In this document: positions 33,028-42,192 of the stretch, piece after piece | How the letters are laid out: each line of letters begins with the position of its first letter | Numbering within the stretch: position 1 is the first letter of the stretch | Source: Aldehydirespirator sp965116965 | Lineage (GTDB): Bacteria > Actinomycetota > Acidimicrobiia > Acidimicrobiales > Aldehydirespiratoraceae | Direction: 5' to 3' | Length of the DNA: 64,000 nt | Assembly: GCA_965116965.1 (NCBI GenBank) | Contig: OZ220743.1 | Span: 62,001-126,000, forward strand | The notes under the pieces: generated by a model | Seen by the model: the letters and a program-made list of their open reading frames with translations, nothing else | The model's database searches: none | What the model was told of the DNA's origin: nothing | Made by a program: the position numbers and the translations under genes

Positions 33028-33967
33028 GTGTCGGACGGTCGGTTGATCCGGCTGGGGCAGCGTTGCCTGGCGGCGGCCGGCGGGCTGATGCTGGACCGAC
33101 TCGTCGGCGAGCCCCCGGCCGACGTCCACCCGGTGGCCGGCTTCGGGCGCACCATGGAGCGGGCCGAGCATGTGCTGTGGGCCGATCGCCGGCTGAACGG
33201 CGCGGCCTATGCGCTGACCGGCGCGGCGATGGGAGCGGTTGCCGGCCTCACGACCGGCTCGACCGCCGTGGTCACCTGGGCTGTGTCCGCCGGCCGGGAG
33301 CTGCGCCGGGCGGCAAGCCGCATCGGCGAGTTGGCGGGGTCGGGGGATCTGGCCGCGGCCCGGGCTGAGCTGCCGTCGCTGGTGGGGCGCGATCCTTCGG
33401 AGTTGGACGCTTCGGGGATCGCTGCCGCGGTCATCGAGTCGCTAGCCGAGAACAGCGTGGACGCGGTGATCGCCCCTGCGTTCTGGGCCGCGGTGGCCGG
33501 TGCGCCGGGGGCGGCCGCCTACCGGGCCATCAACACCATGGACGCCATGGTCGGCCGGCGTGACGACCGGTACGGCAACTTCGGCTGGGCCGCGGCCCGT
33601 CTCGACGATGTCGCCAACTACGTTCCGGCTCGGATCTTCGCCGGATTGGTTGTAGTGCTGTGCCCCCACCGGACTCGAGAGATCATCGCCGCGGTCCGCC
33701 GCGACGCGCCGGCCCATCCGTCCCCCAACGCGGGGGGTGGCCGAGGCGGCGTTGGCGGCTGCGCTGGGTCGCCGGCTCGGAGGGCCTCTGCGCTACGGGG
33801 ACACCGAGGAAAATCGCCCCCTGCTGGGGGACGGGCCGCGACCCAACCCCGAAGATGTCCCCGAGGCGGTCCGCATCGCAGACCGGGCCGAGTGGGCCGC
33901 AGTGGGGATGCTGTGCCTCATCTGGGTGGTGGCCCACCTGAAGGGGCGCGCCCGGAAGCTGCCGTAG
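33028..33967 (+). pseudogene. cobD: Adenosylcobinamide-phosphate synthase CobD/CbiB, frameshifted at a G-run
   Basis: From the GTG at 33028 the protein matches CobD: GLMLDRLVGEPPADVHPVAGFGR, VIESLAENSVDAVIAPAFW, YRAINTMDAMVG, YGNFGWAAARLDDVANYVPARI and RRDAPAHPSPNAG. At the run of six G (33732-33737) the frame is lost; the continuation VAEAALAAALGRRLGGPLRYGD is in the next frame and ends normally at 33967. Deleting one G restores the whole protein. The enzyme adds the aminopropanol arm to cobyric acid in the membrane. It could be a sequencing slip or a true recent frameshift. Confidence 0.82.
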
Positions 33968-34029
33968 ACCCCGCGGCCCGGTCTCTTGAGCCAGCTCCCA
34001 CCGGTACGGTTGAAGTCTCTGTGGTGTCA

Positions 34030-35028
34030 GTGACGCGAGGATCCCTGCTTGAGCGCCTGAGACGATGGCCGCGGCTAATGATCGCACTCGTGGCAATCGC
34101 CATCGCGGGCTGCGCACCCGGCGACGCACCCAGCGTTCCGGATATACCCAAGCCGACCGTGACCGAGCCGGAAACACCCGAACCGGAAGCGCCCGAACCG
34201 GATGTACCCGAGCCGACCGTGACCGAGCCAGCCACCACCGAGCCCGAAGCACCCGAGCCAACCGTGACCGAGCCGGCCATCACTGAGCCAACCACCACCG
34301 AGCCCGAAGCACCCGAGCCAACCGTGACCGAGCCCGAGGCGCCTGAGCCGGAGGCGCCCGACGGGAGCGATGAGGATCCCGGGCCCGGCTCGGACCCGGT
34401 CGAGTTCGACTTCTCGTTCGAGACCGACGCCGATGGTTGGGGGATCGCCTTCGCCGACCTGCCGGAGGACTACGACGAGTCGATCTACGAACTCGACGGC
34501 GGGCACCGAGCCCTGCCCGACGGCCTCGACGGCGCAGGCATCTACGTCCAGGGACACAACCGCAGCGACGATCTGTTCATGTACCTGAAGCGACGGGTGG
34601 ACGGCCTGACCCCGGCGGCTCCCTACACCGTGTCCGCATCTGTCGATCTGGCCACCAACGCCGCCCTGGCGTCAGTCGGGATCGGCGGCTCCCCCGGCTC
34701 GAGCGTGTACGTGAAGGCGGGCGCCTCCACCGCCGAGCCCGATGCGGCGCCCGACAGCACCGGCCATCTCCGGATGGACATCGACAAGGGCAACCAGTCC
34801 CGGGGCGGCTCCCAGATGGCGGTGCTCGGCACCGTGGGGCATCCCGACATCGTGGGCAACGAGTTTCGCCTCAAGACCCTCGACAGCATGGACAGTCCCG
34901 TCGTCGTGAAGGCAGACGACTCCGGCAGCGCCTGGCTGATCGTGGGGACCGACTCAGGCTTCGAGGGCCTCACTCGCCTGTACTACGACCGGATCGCCTT
35001 CACGCTCGCACCGGTCGCGCCATCCTGA
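34030..35028 (+). CDS. Secreted lipoprotein with Pro/Glu/Thr repeat linker
   Basis: About 333 residues; GTG at 34030 (34024 is possible). N-terminal basic-hydrophobic signal with lipobox (MIALVAIAIAGC). It is followed by ~65 residues of repeated PEAPEP / PTVTEP units (34140-34360), a cell-wall-spanning style linker, then a ~190-residue beta-rich globular domain (FSFETDADGWGIAFADLP, SASVDLATNAALASVGIGG, LYYDRIAFTL) resembling carbohydrate-binding-module-like sandwich domains. The function is not recognised. Confidence 0.72.
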   Translation: MTRGSLLERLRRWPRLMIALVAIAIAGCAPGDAPSVPDIPKPTVTEPETPEPEAPEPDVPEPTVTEPATTEPEAPEPTVTEPAITEPTTTEPEAPEPTVTEPEAPEPEAPDGSDEDPGPGSDPVEFDFSFETDADGWGIAFADLPEDYDESIYELDGGHRALPDGLDGAGIYVQGHNRSDDLFMYLKRRVDGLTPAAPYTVSASVDLATNAALASVGIGGSPGSSVYVKAGASTAEPDAAPDSTGHLRMDIDKGNQSRGGSQMAVLGTVGHPDIVGNEFRLKTLDSMDSPVVVKADDSGSAWLIVGTDSGFEGLTRLYYDRIAFTLAPVAPS

Positions 35029-35065
35029 CGGCAGCCGGACAGAGCCCGGCACACACAGGAACGAG

Positions 35066-35137
35066 TGCCCCCGGCAGGAATCGAACCTGCGCACACGGTT
35101 TAGGAGACCGATGCTCTATCCACTGAGCTACGAGGGC
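35066..35137 (-). tRNA. tRNA-Arg (anticodon CCT)
   Basis: On the minus strand: acceptor GCCCTCG with CGGGGGC, D-arm TAGCTCAGTGGATAGAGC, anticodon loop CTCCTAA in a TCGGT/ACCG(T) stem, and T-loop GGTTCGATTCC. Discriminator A at 35066; CCA is not encoded. The defence island begins about 190 bases away on its 5' side. Confidence 0.95.
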
Positions 35138-35325
35138 GGGGTTGGTGCGTAACGCGGTGCGTAAGTCCCTGAGCGCCAATTCTAGGGGGTTGAGGGCCGG
35201 TCTCTGAGCGGTTCTACCGGCGCTTGGCTGTGATTCTGGCCCATCGGAGGCGATGAGTGCCTTCCTTGACGCGCCAGGGCCGCGCTTGGTCAGCCCGGTA
35301 GCCTGATCTTCCCGGCGTGGGGGTG

Positions 35326-36975
35326 TCAAGCCGCTTTCAGTAGCGGCTCATCTAGTCGCTCGGGCCTGTAGGCGAAGCGCTTGTCGTAGCCCTCGTAGTC
35401 CCCGGTTCGCCAGAAGTGGGCGTACATGGCCTTGTCGTTCTCGTTCATCTGGAAGGCCAGCAGGTTGAGCCGGTTGCGGATTCTGCCGACTGAGCGGACA
35501 CGGCCATGGTCTAGGCGCTTTTTGTATGTGGCGTTATGCGATTCGCTGTCCTCACGCTTGGGGTATATCTCCAGGTGGTCGGGGCAGGACTCTGGTGACA
35601 CCCGCATGTAGACACTGCGACGACGGTTCTTCTCGCGTTCGTTCTTCGTGCTGTTGTGCCGCAGTCGCACCATCGCTCCAGCCATTGCACCGACCAGCGG
35701 ATGATCCACTACTCGCCATTCGGTGTAGATGCACTTCGAGTTGACCAGTTCGTTGACCTGAATCTTCTCACGCTCCAACTTGACGAACCACTCGACTGAA
35801 TTCCCGTCATACACTTTGAGCGCCGGAGTGCCATCGACAATGTGAACAGCGCGAAGAACCTTGGACCCGTCCCTGAGGGACAACCTCTGATCAGGACAAA
35901 CCCGTATCTTGATACGGCCTCCCGGATCATTGCCGACCTTCCTGACGACAATGACACCATCGTCTTGTAGCGTGTCGAAATCAACTGCGTTGAGTCGCTG
36001 GTCATAGAGCGCTATCAGCAGCATTCCCTGTAGTTCGTCGTTGTTACGCCTCAAATCAAGAAACATCTTTGTAAAGAGATTCGCGTCAGTCTCGTGTTCC
36101 TCTCGCAGGTCATTATCCAGAATGATGCGACCTTGACGTTCGTCAGTCCTTGTCACGACTGCGACCATCTCATGGACCAGAGCGCCGTCGAGACCACCGT
36201 CGTTCGTCTTGCCGTGTCTCTTGTTGGACTCACAAATCTTGCAGGCCACGTCGCCTGTGTAAGGATCTTCGACATACTTGTGATGGTGATGAGGAATGGC
36301 CTCGGGGTCGTGACGGCTGTAGGTGACCTCTCCGGTAACTGAATCGACTCGTCTTCTTCTTGGGCCGTATAGAGGCTTCAGTTCGCAGCCGTCACCGTAG
36401 ATAACACGCTTCGGGTTGATAGACGCCTTGGAACCCTCACTGTCAGGAAACAGCCCCAGTGTCCTCGCGTCTCTTACGGCATTCCTGCTGATAATCCTAC
36501 GAAGTTGTACGATCTGATCCGGGCCGATGTAGCGCTTCAGGAACCGATCATACTGAAATCGGTTGATCCTCGTGGCTGAGAGTTGCCATTCGGGGTGCTC
36601 CCAACCCAGTCTCTTGACTACCGCTCTGGCCTCCAACCAGTTGGTGGCTCTCACAAATATGTCGTCCGTTCCGCGCAGGCTCCCTTCCATTTCACTTGCT
36701 CGCCAGAACAGCGCCCAGTCAGCTACCGTGTGCTCTCTGGGTCGTCCAGAGACGGGGAACGTGGCGACATGATCTACTAGGTACCGGACGCAATCCCAGT
36801 GCTGGGGTGACGATAGTCCCTGCAACACCCGCTCAAAGTTCGCCACGCTAGGCCGTTCACCGATGATGTTCCGCGAAGGATCGTCGTCCACCGACACAAC
36901 AATCGCTTTGTCTACATCGGTGGTCCGAACAGCCGGGCCGTCAGCGAAGACGTTGCGGTAGCCTCCTCTAGCCAT
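35326..36975 (-). CDS. Large unrecognised protein, transposase-like (RNase H-fold suspected)
   Basis: 549 residues; ATG at 36975 overlaps the recombinase-like gene's stop by 8 bases. Composition is normal protein and AT-richer than the chromosome. Segments recall actinobacterial DDE-type proteins: VIYGDGCELKPLYGP (first Asp, about residue 195), a His-rich linker with IPHHHHKYVEDP and CKIC, then MLLIALYDQRLNAVDFDTL (about residue 320) where relatives show a YDGAL-type motif. A catalytic triad is not proven. Because it is coupled to a recombinase-like gene it may be part of an integrative element or a defence accessory. Confidence 0.5.
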   Translation of the reverse strand: MARGGYRNVFADGPAVRTTDVDKAIVVSVDDDPSRNIIGERPSVANFERVLQGLSSPQHWDCVRYLVDHVATFPVSGRPREHTVADWALFWRASEMEGSLRGTDDIFVRATNWLEARAVVKRLGWEHPEWQLSATRINRFQYDRFLKRYIGPDQIVQLRRIISRNAVRDARTLGLFPDSEGSKASINPKRVIYGDGCELKPLYGPRRRRVDSVTGEVTYSRHDPEAIPHHHHKYVEDPYTGDVACKICESNKRHGKTNDGGLDGALVHEMVAVVTRTDERQGRIILDNDLREEHETDANLFTKMFLDLRRNNDELQGMLLIALYDQRLNAVDFDTLQDDGVIVVRKVGNDPGGRIKIRVCPDQRLSLRDGSKVLRAVHIVDGTPALKVYDGNSVEWFVKLEREKIQVNELVNSKCIYTEWRVVDHPLVGAMAGAMVRLRHNSTKNEREKNRRRSVYMRVSPESCPDHLEIYPKREDSESHNATYKKRLDHGRVRSVGRIRNRLNLLAFQMNENDKAMYAHFWRTGDYEGYDKRFAYRPERLDEPLLKAA

Positions 36976-37858
36976 CGTCGCACTCCCAGTCGTGTCTGAG
37001 AGAAGCGGCTACAGTGTCCAGTGAGCGCGACCCGAGGAACTTGGCGGCGGCTTCGATGCCGTCCACGTCAAGGATGTGTTGGGCGGTGGTGAGGCGGATC
37101 GATCTGGCGGACACTCCGGGTCGTCCTGAGAGGCCAGCTTCGTTCATCACTCTGCCGAGACGAACGGTGACGGATTGAGCGCCTCGGGTTGGTCCGGTGT
37201 CTTCGGAGACGCATAGAAGGTCATCGCTGCTGAGAGGCGCGCCGCTTTGGTTGGCCACGAATCGACGCAACATGGTGACTGTCCACTCATCGAGCGGGTT
37301 CACACGAGGCGACCGGCCACTGAACGAGACTGTTCTGGCATCGAGGTCGATGTCTCGCAGTCGCAGCGCTGCCATCTCCATGGCCGTGCTGCCACTGAAC
37401 GAGAGTCCGACCAGCACACCAATCTTCGACATGGCGAGCTTCGATTCAGCCCACCGACGAAGAATCCGTGCCTCTTCGTCGGTCAGCGGCCTAGTGGAGA
37501 CATAATCGCTTGGACGTGCCACCCGCTCACCGATCAGTGCATAAGGATCGATGTCCGCGCCAAGTTGCTCAAAGGTCTTCAGGACTTCCAGGGCTGTCCA
37601 TTGGCGGTTCTTGGCGGTGGACTGGCTGACCTTGCCCAACTGGGTCTTGCGGTTGGCCCTAGGTCTCCAATACCACTCGACGTTGATCTCAGCAGTCAGT
37701 TCATGCAGCGACTCGACCCGACACACACTCCAGAACGCGAACAGCCGACCCGCCTCGTCCTCAACCTTTTGAGCTGTGGTCTCGTTGTCAGCATGACGAA
37801 GGCGCAGACCTTCGATCACCAAGGGCTTCCAAGCCCCCAGGGAGAGATCGTCGTTCAT
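36968..37858 (-). CDS. Degenerate tyrosine-recombinase-like protein
   Basis: 296 residues from the ATG at 37858, which has GGAGG 6 bases upstream; an ATG at 37993 is in frame. The C-terminal half follows the recombinase layout: RPLTDEEARILRRWAESK, GVLVGLSFSGSTAMEMAALRLRDIDL (first Arg region), then VSARSIRLTTAQHILDVDGIEAAAKFLGSRSLDT, where active integrases have R-H--AT...LGH-S. Several catalytic positions (both His and the Tyr) are not visible, so it may be inactive or a DNA-binding relative. It precedes and overlaps the 549-residue gene. Confidence 0.55.
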   Translation of the reverse strand: MNDDLSLGAWKPLVIEGLRLRHADNETTAQKVEDEAGRLFAFWSVCRVESLHELTAEINVEWYWRPRANRKTQLGKVSQSTAKNRQWTALEVLKTFEQLGADIDPYALIGERVARPSDYVSTRPLTDEEARILRRWAESKLAMSKIGVLVGLSFSGSTAMEMAALRLRDIDLDARTVSFSGRSPRVNPLDEWTVTMLRRFVANQSGAPLSSDDLLCVSEDTGPTRGAQSVTVRLGRVMNEAGLSGRPGVSARSIRLTTAQHILDVDGIEAAAKFLGSRSLDTVAASLRHDWECDDG

Positions 37859-37999
37859 GACGAGCCTCCAACCAGACCGGATAAGGCCCGCCCAGCCAAC
37901 GGAGAGACGCGACAGCGCCATCGACCCCCGAGACGGCATCGCCTCTGGGAGCAGAGACGATTGCTCGATGCCGTACAGGGCTGTAGACTGCATTTAACC

Positions 38000-38356
38000 A
38001 ACCCTTCGGGGGTTTCCGTGGTGCTCGTTCTCTGGTGGGAGGGAGCACCACGGTCGCTTTCGGGGTTGAAGTAAGAAGTGCCACGATGGGTGGCATACCT
38101 GAATCGCTTTCTTGGGCGATTCGGAACTTCGGCTACGCTTTCATGTCTTTTCCCAAAGGCATTGGGGTTTTCGATCACAAGATTTCTGGTCGAATTGTCC
38201 GGGAAGACCCCTGGCATCTCGCCTCCAGCCCCCTTGGGGGTGGCTCATGCATCCGATTGATGCGTATATACGCATCTTAGGAAAGGGGTGTGACATGGTT
38301 TCCAGGGCCGGGAGGTGGGCTTTCGTGTGGGCAGGGCGCGGCTATGGTCGCCGTCG
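38000..38356. promoter_or_regulatory. Divergent control region of the defence island
   Basis: About 360 bases between the divergent recombinase-like and regulator genes. It holds two short inverted repeats (TGCCAC with GTGGCA near 38078-38096; GAATCGC with GCGATTC near 38100-38122) and the 18-bp palindrome listed separately. No gene is supportable. Confidence 0.5.
38259..38276. promoter_or_regulatory. Perfect 18-bp palindrome, candidate operator
   Basis: GATGCGTATATACGCATC reads the same on both strands with no mismatch. It lies 80 bases before the XRE-type regulator gene and upstream of the defence operon, as expected of the binding site of a dimeric regulator. Confidence 0.6.
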
Positions 38357-38668
38357 ATGCCCCGCTACCGGAACGCAGCGGCCAAACCCATCGACCATCT
38401 GGCCGAAGGGGAGGAATGGCCCTACGGACAACTCGAAGAAGACGCGCCCCTCGAAGCTCGCCACGCCCAGCAGGTCGGTCAGAGGCTCCATGAGGCCATG
38501 CAAGGGCGCACCAACAAAGAGGTCGCCGCTCTAGCAGACATAACCGAGAACACCCTCGGCAGGCTCATCCGCGGGCAAGCCTGGGGAGCCTTACCCATCC
38601 TCATCCGCTTGGAAGCAGCCCTAGGCGCGAGCCTGTGGTGCAGGGAGGACCACCACAGCGCGGGATAG
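38357..38668 (+). CDS. XRE-like helix-turn-helix regulator of the defence island
   Basis: 103 residues from the ATG at 38357. After a polar N-terminus (DHLAEGEEWPYGQLEEDAP) comes an XRE-like HTH: QVGQRLHEAMQGRTNKEVAALADITENTLGRLIRGQ, where the recognition-helix region NTLGRLIRG is typical. The closing helix PILIRLEAALGASLW is the usual dimerisation part. It is the first gene in the direction of the helicase operon and follows the palindrome, so it likely represses the cluster. The start upstream (38315) lacks support. Confidence 0.68.
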   Translation: MPRYRNAAAKPIDHLAEGEEWPYGQLEEDAPLEARHAQQVGQRLHEAMQGRTNKEVAALADITENTLGRLIRGQAWGALPILIRLEAALGASLWCREDHHSAG

Positions 38669-38837
38669 GAGGCTCCCATGAACACGATGCCCCGGTCGTC
38701 TTGATGTGGGAGACTGGGCGGGTTCGATTTCGCCCCCCGGTGCAGCGCAGGAGCTATATGACTGTCAGATCATCACTGGCGATGTGCGCTGCCTCACCTG
38801 CCCCTGATGTCATGGTTGATGATGGGGAGGCTCGGTA
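38669..38837. other. Gap before the helicase gene
   Basis: 169 bases with no supportable gene; a GGGGAGG ribosome-binding site lies at 38824-38830 before the helicase GTG. Confidence 0.4.
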
Positions 38838-41777
38838 GTGGCCGGGACGCAGGTGCGGGAATCTGGCCCTGGCCGTCTCGCAAGTGGTCAGCGGCTTCAG
38901 CTACCCGGCGAGAACGGAGTTGTGGTCGCTGACGCGGTTGTGCCGAGACCAGGTGGTGTGGACCTGTATGTGACTGACGACGCGGCTTCTGGAGAGGTTC
39001 GCAAGGTGTCGCTCACCTTGGCGCAGGTAGAGCGGGTCAAGGTGGTCACGGAGGATGGTTCAGCCCAGCCGGAAGTGGTGCTGGCCGGGCTGTGGAACGA
39101 GTGGATGCTGGGGGCGGTGCGGTCGGCTCGTTCGACGGTACTGGCTTCTACGATGCTGAAGCCCTACCCGCATCAGATGGATGCCGTCTACGGACACATG
39201 CTGACCCAACCGCTGCTGCGGTTCCTGTTGGCTGATGAGCCGGGCACGGGCAAGACGATCATGTCGGGGCTGTGGCTGCGTGAGGCTCAACGGCTTGGCC
39301 TAGTGAAGCGTGCGCTGGTCGTGTGCCCGGCGCATCTGGTGATCAAGTGGAAGGCCGACTTCGAGCGGTTCTTCGGGCAGAAGTTGCGCGAGGTAACCGC
39401 GGAGACGATCCGTCAGCGTGCCTTGGCGGGTTCAGATGACGACTTGTGGATCGTGTCGTTGAACCTGGCAGCGATGAACAAGCCGCTGCGGGATGCGTTG
39501 CACCCCAACGAGGCTGGATGGGAAGCGATCATCTTCGATGAGGCGCATCGGATGACCCCCACGGCTGAGACCTTCCACAGGGTGGGGAAAGAACTTTCGG
39601 GCAGCGTGCCTCACGCGCTGTTCTTGACCGCTACACCACACCGCGGCGACGAGTGGTACTTCCGGGAGTTGCTGCATCTGGTCGATCCTGATGTGTTCCC
39701 CACTAGCGGCGATCCTGACAGCGGCCTGCCCAAGCTCCGGCGCTCTGACAAGCAGGAATCCAAGCGCTCCATCCCGTTGACACCGGGGCCGTTGCATTTC
39801 TTGCGGCGAATGAAGGAGGAACTGGTCGATTACGACACTGAGAGCCTGCTGTTCAGGGAGCGTGAGGCTGTCAACGTCAAGGTGCAGATGAACCCGACCG
39901 AGCAGCGGTTTTATGACCGGGCGTTAGAGCTGGTTCTGACGTACTTCCCCGTGAAGGGCCGTGCGCTCGCGGTGATGGTGTATGGCAAGAGGGCTGCTTC
40001 GTCGCTGTATGCGCTGGCAGAGACGCTGCGTCGTCGTGCCGACAAGATGGGAACGGGCGATGATTCGGCAGCCGAACCCGGCGACGACTCCGATGAGGAC
40101 GACGACCAGGCAGAGGAGCGGGTGACAGGGGCCGCATCGCTCGACGCGAAGGCTGAGAAGCAGGCGATCAGCGACATGTTGGCCGAGTTGGAACCGCTGC
40201 TCGATCCCGACCGGCTCGCTTTGGACGAGTTGAACGTCTCCAAGTGGGAGCCGATGATTGAGCGCCTAACTGAGAACGAGATCAGCCCCGGATCAGGCAA
40301 CCAGCTAGTCGTCTTCACCGAGTACGCCGACACCGCCGACTGGCTAGTACGAGCGTTCAAGGACTCCGGTTTCACCGCGGAGCGCTACTCCGGTGCTGAC
40401 AATCACGTCGAACGGGCTGCTATCCAGAAGCGCTTCATGGACGGTCGGTTCGAGGTGATCGTCTCCACCGACGCGGGCAACGAGGGCATCGACCTTCAAG
40501 TAGCGAACGTTCTGGTCAACTGGGACATCCCGTGGTCGCTGGTCAGGTTGGAGCAACGGATGGGTCGCATCCATCGCATCGGCCAGCAGCACAAGGTCAT
40601 GCTCTACAACATGGTCGCTTTGGGTACCCGTGAGGGAGACGCTCATGAGCGGCTGCTGGACAGACTCATCGAAGCGGCCAACGAACTCGGTGGCAGGATG
40701 TTTGACAGCCTCAACGCGATCATGGAACGAGTCGAGTCAGGTACGCCACGAGGCGACTGCGAGAGCTTGTTGCGGCTGTTCTATGACTCCAGCCCGACCG
40801 GAGCATCTGGAGGCGACTGGCCGTCGCTGGACAAAATCCGGCGTGCTCGTGACGAATACTTTGCTGCACTGCGGGCGTTGAGCAGCGACGTGGATGTGGC
40901 CGAGGCGAACGCAGCGCGTCACGACGACCATCTCGCGCGCATCAACCCGATCATCGTTGAGCGGTACCTCACCCGCATCGCGAATGGGAACCTGCTGCGG
41001 TGCGATCCGGCTCCGTTGGGCGATGACGGATTCTTCTACCTCTCCGCCTCCTCTGCTGTGCACGGCTGGCAACTGCCTGCATCGCTGCGGTTGTCGAACG
41101 GGAGGACGGTAGTCGCCACACGAGCAGATGCCCGTCAGAGGGCCATAGATGACGGCGTTGACCGCGCCGCTGAAACGATCATGCTCGGACCAAGCGATCC
41201 GGCGCTCACGACGCTGGTCACGGCCTTGCGCGAACGGGTCGAACCGGAGATGTGGCAGGGAGCTGTGCTCAGCGACAGGTCAGCACGCGAGGACTACACC
41301 CTGTTCGTCTACGAGTGCGACATCACCGAAGGCTCGGAAGGCGACAACCCCAAACACCGACAGCGCGAAGGCACTCTCTCATGGCTGATCCGTGTGTCTG
41401 CTTCAGGTGAAGCTCGTACCGTGTCATGGGACACGTTGCCCAACTTGGCTCCTGCCCAAGACCTCTCACCTGTTCCGCTCGCACCAGGAGATGCAGAAGC
41501 CGCACGCCAGCAGGCCATCGAAGCAGCCGAGAGGGAACGCTCCCGCCGAGCACAGCGGCTCGAATCATGGGTCAAGCAACTGAGGAAGGAACTACTCCGA
41601 CTGCCGAATGCTCTGACCGATCCGATCTCTGACAGGGAAACGAAGCTGGCGCAGCGGAACAAGATCAGGGAGACCATCGCGGCACGTATCGAAAGAAGCC
41701 AAAGGTGCAGCGCAGGTCACCTGCGGCGAGCAGCGCCGGATCGGATGGGCGCACGTCGTCGCTGTCCAGCACGATGA
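38838..41777 (+). CDS. SNF2-type DEAD/DEAH helicase of the defence operon (main part)
   Basis: GTG start at 38838. Two RecA domains are complete: Walker A ADEPGTGKTIMSG (about residue 133), VVCPAHLVIKWKADFERF, DEAH box IIFDEAHRM (about 236), LFLTATPHRGD, and in domain 2 LVVFTEYADTADWL, VIVSTDAGNEGIDLQVANVLVNWDIPW and QRMGRIHRIGQQHKV. Residues ~410-430 are an acidic insert (DDSDEDDDQAEE). It resembles RapA/DISARM-like helicases of phage-defence clusters that translocate on DNA. After about 41691 the frame reads nonsense-like RCSAGHLRRAAPDRMG to a stop at 41777; the true C-terminus continues in another frame (next entry). Confidence 0.9.
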   Translation: MAGTQVRESGPGRLASGQRLQLPGENGVVVADAVVPRPGGVDLYVTDDAASGEVRKVSLTLAQVERVKVVTEDGSAQPEVVLAGLWNEWMLGAVRSARSTVLASTMLKPYPHQMDAVYGHMLTQPLLRFLLADEPGTGKTIMSGLWLREAQRLGLVKRALVVCPAHLVIKWKADFERFFGQKLREVTAETIRQRALAGSDDDLWIVSLNLAAMNKPLRDALHPNEAGWEAIIFDEAHRMTPTAETFHRVGKELSGSVPHALFLTATPHRGDEWYFRELLHLVDPDVFPTSGDPDSGLPKLRRSDKQESKRSIPLTPGPLHFLRRMKEELVDYDTESLLFREREAVNVKVQMNPTEQRFYDRALELVLTYFPVKGRALAVMVYGKRAASSLYALAETLRRRADKMGTGDDSAAEPGDDSDEDDDQAEERVTGAASLDAKAEKQAISDMLAELEPLLDPDRLALDELNVSKWEPMIERLTENEISPGSGNQLVVFTEYADTADWLVRAFKDSGFTAERYSGADNHVERAAIQKRFMDGRFEVIVSTDAGNEGIDLQVANVLVNWDIPWSLVRLEQRMGRIHRIGQQHKVMLYNMVALGTREGDAHERLLDRLIEAANELGGRMFDSLNAIMERVESGTPRGDCESLLRLFYDSSPTGASGGDWPSLDKIRRARDEYFAALRALSSDVDVAEANAARHDDHLARINPIIVERYLTRIANGNLLRCDPAPLGDDGFFYLSASSAVHGWQLPASLRLSNGRTVVATRADARQRAIDDGVDRAAETIMLGPSDPALTTLVTALRERVEPEMWQGAVLSDRSAREDYTLFVYECDITEGSEGDNPKHRQREGTLSWLIRVSASGEARTVSWDTLPNLAPAQDLSPVPLAPGDAEAARQQAIEAAERERSRRAQRLESWVKQLRKELLRLPNALTDPISDRETKLAQRNKIRETIAARIERSQRCSAGHLRRAAPDRMGARRRCPAR

Positions 41778-41784
41778 CGATGAG

Positions 41785-42192
41785 GTGGACGACACCGATC
41801 CTGAGAGTGAAGCCGTGGCGATGCGTCTGGTCGAGAACCGTCTCAACGGTCAGGGGTGGAAGGTGACCGACGTTCACACCGAAGGGCGAGCCTATGACCT
41901 TCACGCCGAACGAGGCTCTGAGCAGCGATGCGTCGAAGTCAAGGGACTGGCCGGAAACGCGTCCAGCGCCGGGATCAGGCTCACAGGCGGCGAACTCGCC
42001 AAGGCTGCCCAGCTAGCCGACGAGTATTGGCTCTATGTGGTGGAGAACTGCTTCGACGGCGAAGGCCGACTCTACGCAGCGTGGCAGAACCCCGCTGAAA
42101 CGTTCCGGGACAGCTTCATCGACGTGCCAATCGTGAGGCTGCTTGGAAGCGACCTCAAAGCCGCCTTGGGCAAGCAAGGAGAAGCTGCATGA
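41785..42192 (+). CDS. DUF3883 domain, probable C-terminus of the helicase split by a frameshift
   Basis: Reads QVTCGEQRRIGWAHVVAVQ upstream of 41785 in this frame and then AVAMRLVENRLNGQGWKVTDVHTEGRAYDLHAE, EQRCVEVKGLAGNASS and YWLYVVENC, the DUF3883 PD-(D/E)xK-like pattern (D, E-x-K). In related systems this domain ends the helicase polypeptide. Removing one A from GAAAG at 41691-41695 fuses both frames. It may be expressed separately from the GTG at 41785 or be a pseudogene tail. Its stop overlaps the methyltransferase ATG (ATGA). Confidence 0.7.
   Translation: MDDTDPESEAVAMRLVENRLNGQGWKVTDVHTEGRAYDLHAERGSEQRCVEVKGLAGNASSAGIRLTGGELAKAAQLADEYWLYVVENCFDGEGRLYAAWQNPAETFRDSFIDVPIVRLLGSDLKAALGKQGEAA

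Noticed and set aside
35066..35137. tRNA-Arg as the integration site of the defence island
   Set aside because: Elements using tRNA genes normally insert at the 3' end; the island lies on the 5' side of this minus-strand tRNA and no second copy of the tRNA end was found near 50.5-52.1 kb.
38035..38280. 81-residue ORF in the divergent control region
   Set aside because: Overlaps the palindrome and small inverted repeats and has no family signal.
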